DNA of 7,248 nucleotides from Corallococcus sp. Its GTDB lineage: Bacteria; Bacillota; Clostridia; Christensenellales; CAG-314. Below, piece by piece: positions 5,438-7,248 of this stretch. Made by a program: the position numbers and the translations under genes. Position 1 is the first letter of the stretch; every line of letters begins with the position of its first letter. The notes beneath the pieces were generated by a model. That model was not told where the DNA came from and did no database searches. It saw only the letters and a program-made list of their open reading frames with translations. Where the stretch lies: positions 1 through 7,248 of the forward strand of contig JAMPHX010000068.1 in NCBI GenBank assembly GCA_023663205.1, written 5' to 3'.

Positions 5438-7248
5438 CTAATTATTTTTTGCTTTTTGAATAAGGTCGTTGAGTATATCGAATGCCTCGATAGGAGAACA
5501 TCTGTTGATGTCCAAATCCTTCAAAACCGCAAGTATTTTCGATTGCGATTGAGATTGCACTATCTGCGCGTTATCTTCGTCTACATTCTTTAAACTGTAA
5601 TCCAAATTGCTGTTTTCAAGCATTTTGACAATTTCTCGAGCGCGATTGCAAACAGATGCGGGAACGCCAGCAAGGGCAGCAACCTCTATTCCGAAACTTT
5701 TATTGGCACCGCCGCGCACTATTTTGTGTAAAAATATTACACTGCCGTTATATTCTTTTACCGTAATGCGGTAGTTTTTTACTCCTTCTATTCTGTTTTC
5801 GAGTTCCGTCAGTTCGTGATAATGTGTGGCAAACAGTGTCTTGGCTTTGATGTTTTGCGTGACATGTTCCATAATTGCCCATGCTATCGACAAACCGTCA
5901 AACGTAGACGTTCCGCGTCCGACTTCATCCAAAATTATCAAACTGCGCCGCGTCGCATTATTTACGATATTAGCAACTTCGACCATTTCAACCATAAACG
6001 TGCTTTGGTTAAAAGCCAAATCGTCCGATGCTCCCACACGTGTAAATATTTTGTCGACAACAGGTATCGATGCCGATTTTGCCGGTACAAAACTACCTAT
6101 ATGCGCCATCAACGTAATGAGCGCAACTTGCCGCATATATGTACTTTTACCTGACATATTGGGACCCGTAATTACCATTGTGCGGTTTTGTTCTGTGTCA
6201 AGCAATGTGTCGTTGGTTATAAAATTGTCGCTTTTGATAAAGTTTTCCACTATCGGATGTCTGCCTTCAACTATTGACAAAGTATCGCTTTCTGCATTTA
6301 TTATGGGCTTGACATAATTGTTGTCTGCCGCGGTTTTTGCAAGCGCATACAAACAATCCAATGCGGCAATTCCGCGCGACGTTTGCTGCATATCAGGTAT
6401 AAATTCAAGAAGTTTGAGGCGTAAATCGTCAAATATTTCTTTTTCGAGTTTTAACTTGCGTTCATCGGCAGTCAGTATCTTTTCTTCCAATTCTTTAAGT
6501 TGCGGACTTACAAATCTCTCTCCGTTGGTAAGAGTTTGCTTACGTATAAAATCCGACGGCACGCTATCCTTAAAAGAATTGGAAATTTCAAAATAGTACC
6601 CGAACACCCTATTGTATCCGAGTTTTAGAGTACGAATCCCCGTACGCGTACGCTCATAATTTTCGAGGTCTGCTATCATACGCTTGCCGTTGGCGGAAAT
6701 TTCAAGCAATTCGTCCAATTCGGCATTGTAACCGCATTTAATAAAACCGCCGTCTTTTGTTGTTGCGGGCGTATTATCGTCGATTATTGCCGACGATAAC
6801 AATTTTTGCACGGGATACAAATCTTTTATGCTATCACAAATATGTTTGAAAATCTTGGGTTGAAGTTCTTTTAAAATATCTTTGATTTTCGGCAAATTAA
6901 ACAACGATAATTCCAATGTCTTGCAATCTTTGGGAGAAATGCTATTGTATGAAATTTTCCCCGCTAAACGCTCCATATCTTTGATTGTTGACAAAAGTTT
7001 TCCGATTTCGTCGCGAACAATATAGTTTTGAACCAGCGTACCTACTCCGTCTAAGCGCAAATTTATGGTATCTACATTTTGCAGCGGTCTGTCAAGCCAT
7101 GAATTTAACATCCTTGCGCCCATTCCCGTGACGGTCTTGTCCAACAGCCACAAAAGACTTCCTTTGCGTTTGTTTTCCTTTGACGACACGGTTAGTTCCA
7201 AGTTGCGACGCGTTTTGACGTCTAAGGACATATAATCGGTATTATCTA
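5438..7248 (-). CDS. mutS: MutS, DNA mismatch-recognition ATPase (5' end beyond window)
   Basis: MutS dimers scan DNA, bind mismatches and, with ATP, become sliding clamps that load MutL. The frame is open to the right edge, so the mismatch-binding domain I and connector II (roughly 265 residues by comparison with family members) lie outside. The visible part starts in core domain III (TRRNLEL, KGSLLWLLD, RMLNSWLDRPL). Numbered from the Met at 7231, the lever and clamp follow (LGYNRVFGYYFEIS 204-217, RFVSPQLKELEEKI 239-252). The ABC ATPase comes next: Walker A GPNMSGKST (356-364), GASDD (400-404), STFMVEM (410-416), Walker B LIILDEVGRGTS (431-442, Asp435/Glu436) and H-loop ATHYHEL (468-474). 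The end SPIEAFDILNDLIQKAK is family-typical. No QLSLF-like beta-clamp motif is seen between residues 540 and 570. The Met at 7231 is internal, not the start. It is the most upstream operon gene visible. Confidence 0.97.
   Translation of the reverse strand, partial: DNTDYMSLDVKTRRNLELTVSSKENKRKGSLLWLLDKTVTGMGARMLNSWLDRPLQNVDTINLRLDGVGTLVQNYIVRDEIGKLLSTIKDMERLAGKISYNSISPKDCKTLELSLFNLPKIKDILKELQPKIFKHICDSIKDLYPVQKLLSSAIIDDNTPATTKDGGFIKCGYNAELDELLEISANGKRMIADLENYERTRTGIRTLKLGYNRVFGYYFEISNSFKDSVPSDFIRKQTLTNGERFVSPQLKELEEKILTADERKLKLEKEIFDDLRLKLLEFIPDMQQTSRGIAALDCLYALAKTAADNNYVKPIINAESDTLSIVEGRHPIVENFIKSDNFITNDTLLDTEQNRTMVITGPNMSGKSTYMRQVALITLMAHIGSFVPAKSASIPVVDKIFTRVGASDDLAFNQSTFMVEMVEVANIVNNATRRSLIILDEVGRGTSTFDGLSIAWAIMEHVTQNIKAKTLFATHYHELTELENRIEGVKNYRITVKEYNGSVIFLHKIVRGGANKSFGIEVAALAGVPASVCNRAREIVKMLENSNLDYSLKNVDEDNAQIVQSQSQSKILAVLKDLDINRCSPIEAFDILNDLIQKAKNN

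Noticed and set aside
5826..6317. 163-codon plus-strand open frame inside mutS
   Set aside because: It lies wholly antisense to the conserved MutS ATPase domain, has no family signature, and is explained as a shadow of the real gene.
7229..7231. Met codon at 7229-7231 as the mutS start
   Set aside because: The preceding codons (DNTDY) are open and continue MutS homology to the edge. The sequence here is core domain III, so about 265 N-terminal residues must lie outside the window.

Overview
This AT-rich window looks like a chromosomal housekeeping segment from a low-GC Firmicute, most likely a Clostridia-type bacterium. The evidence is the gene order mutS-mutL-miaA followed by a YnbB-type PLP enzyme gene, with lexA beside them. 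In addition, lexA carries a GAAC-N4-GTTT operator, and MutL has the endonuclease motifs expected of bacteria without MutH. I see no phage, IS, CRISPR, tRNA or rRNA. I did not find a convincing new multi-gene system.

Layout from left to right. Positions 1-241 are very AT-rich and hold the lexA control region: a LexA box at 187-198 and a promoter at 207-235, whose predicted transcription start falls on the lexA ATG. lexA (242-856, + strand) ends in a strong hairpin at 871-892. Positions 893-1352 form a gene-poor stretch between two convergent units. It is about 27% GC in its right half and contains a sharp GC-rich island (1281-1330, 56% GC by hand count), plus a weak hint of a leftward intergenic transcript.

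From 1353 to the right edge all genes are on the minus strand and form one tightly packed operon. Transcription order is mutS (5438 to beyond 7248, 5' end missing), mutL (3504-5426), miaA (2584-3501), then a YnbB/aluminium-resistance-family PLP enzyme (1353-2582). Intergenic gaps are 11, 2 and 1 nt, so translational coupling is likely. hfq often lies between miaA and this enzyme gene in related genomes, but it is absent here.

Functionally, MutS and MutL are the mismatch-recognition and strand-nicking arms of DNA mismatch repair. MiaA prenylates A37 of tRNAs reading U-starting codons. The PLP enzyme is probably a carbon-sulfur lyase-like protein of uncertain substrate. LexA represses the SOS regulon, including itself, until RecA-stimulated self-cleavage. 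Points worth checking are the apparently leaderless lexA mRNA, the missing hfq, the E-to-D change in the MutL endonuclease motif, the lack of a recognisable clamp-binding motif at the MutS C-terminus, and the GC-rich intergenic island.
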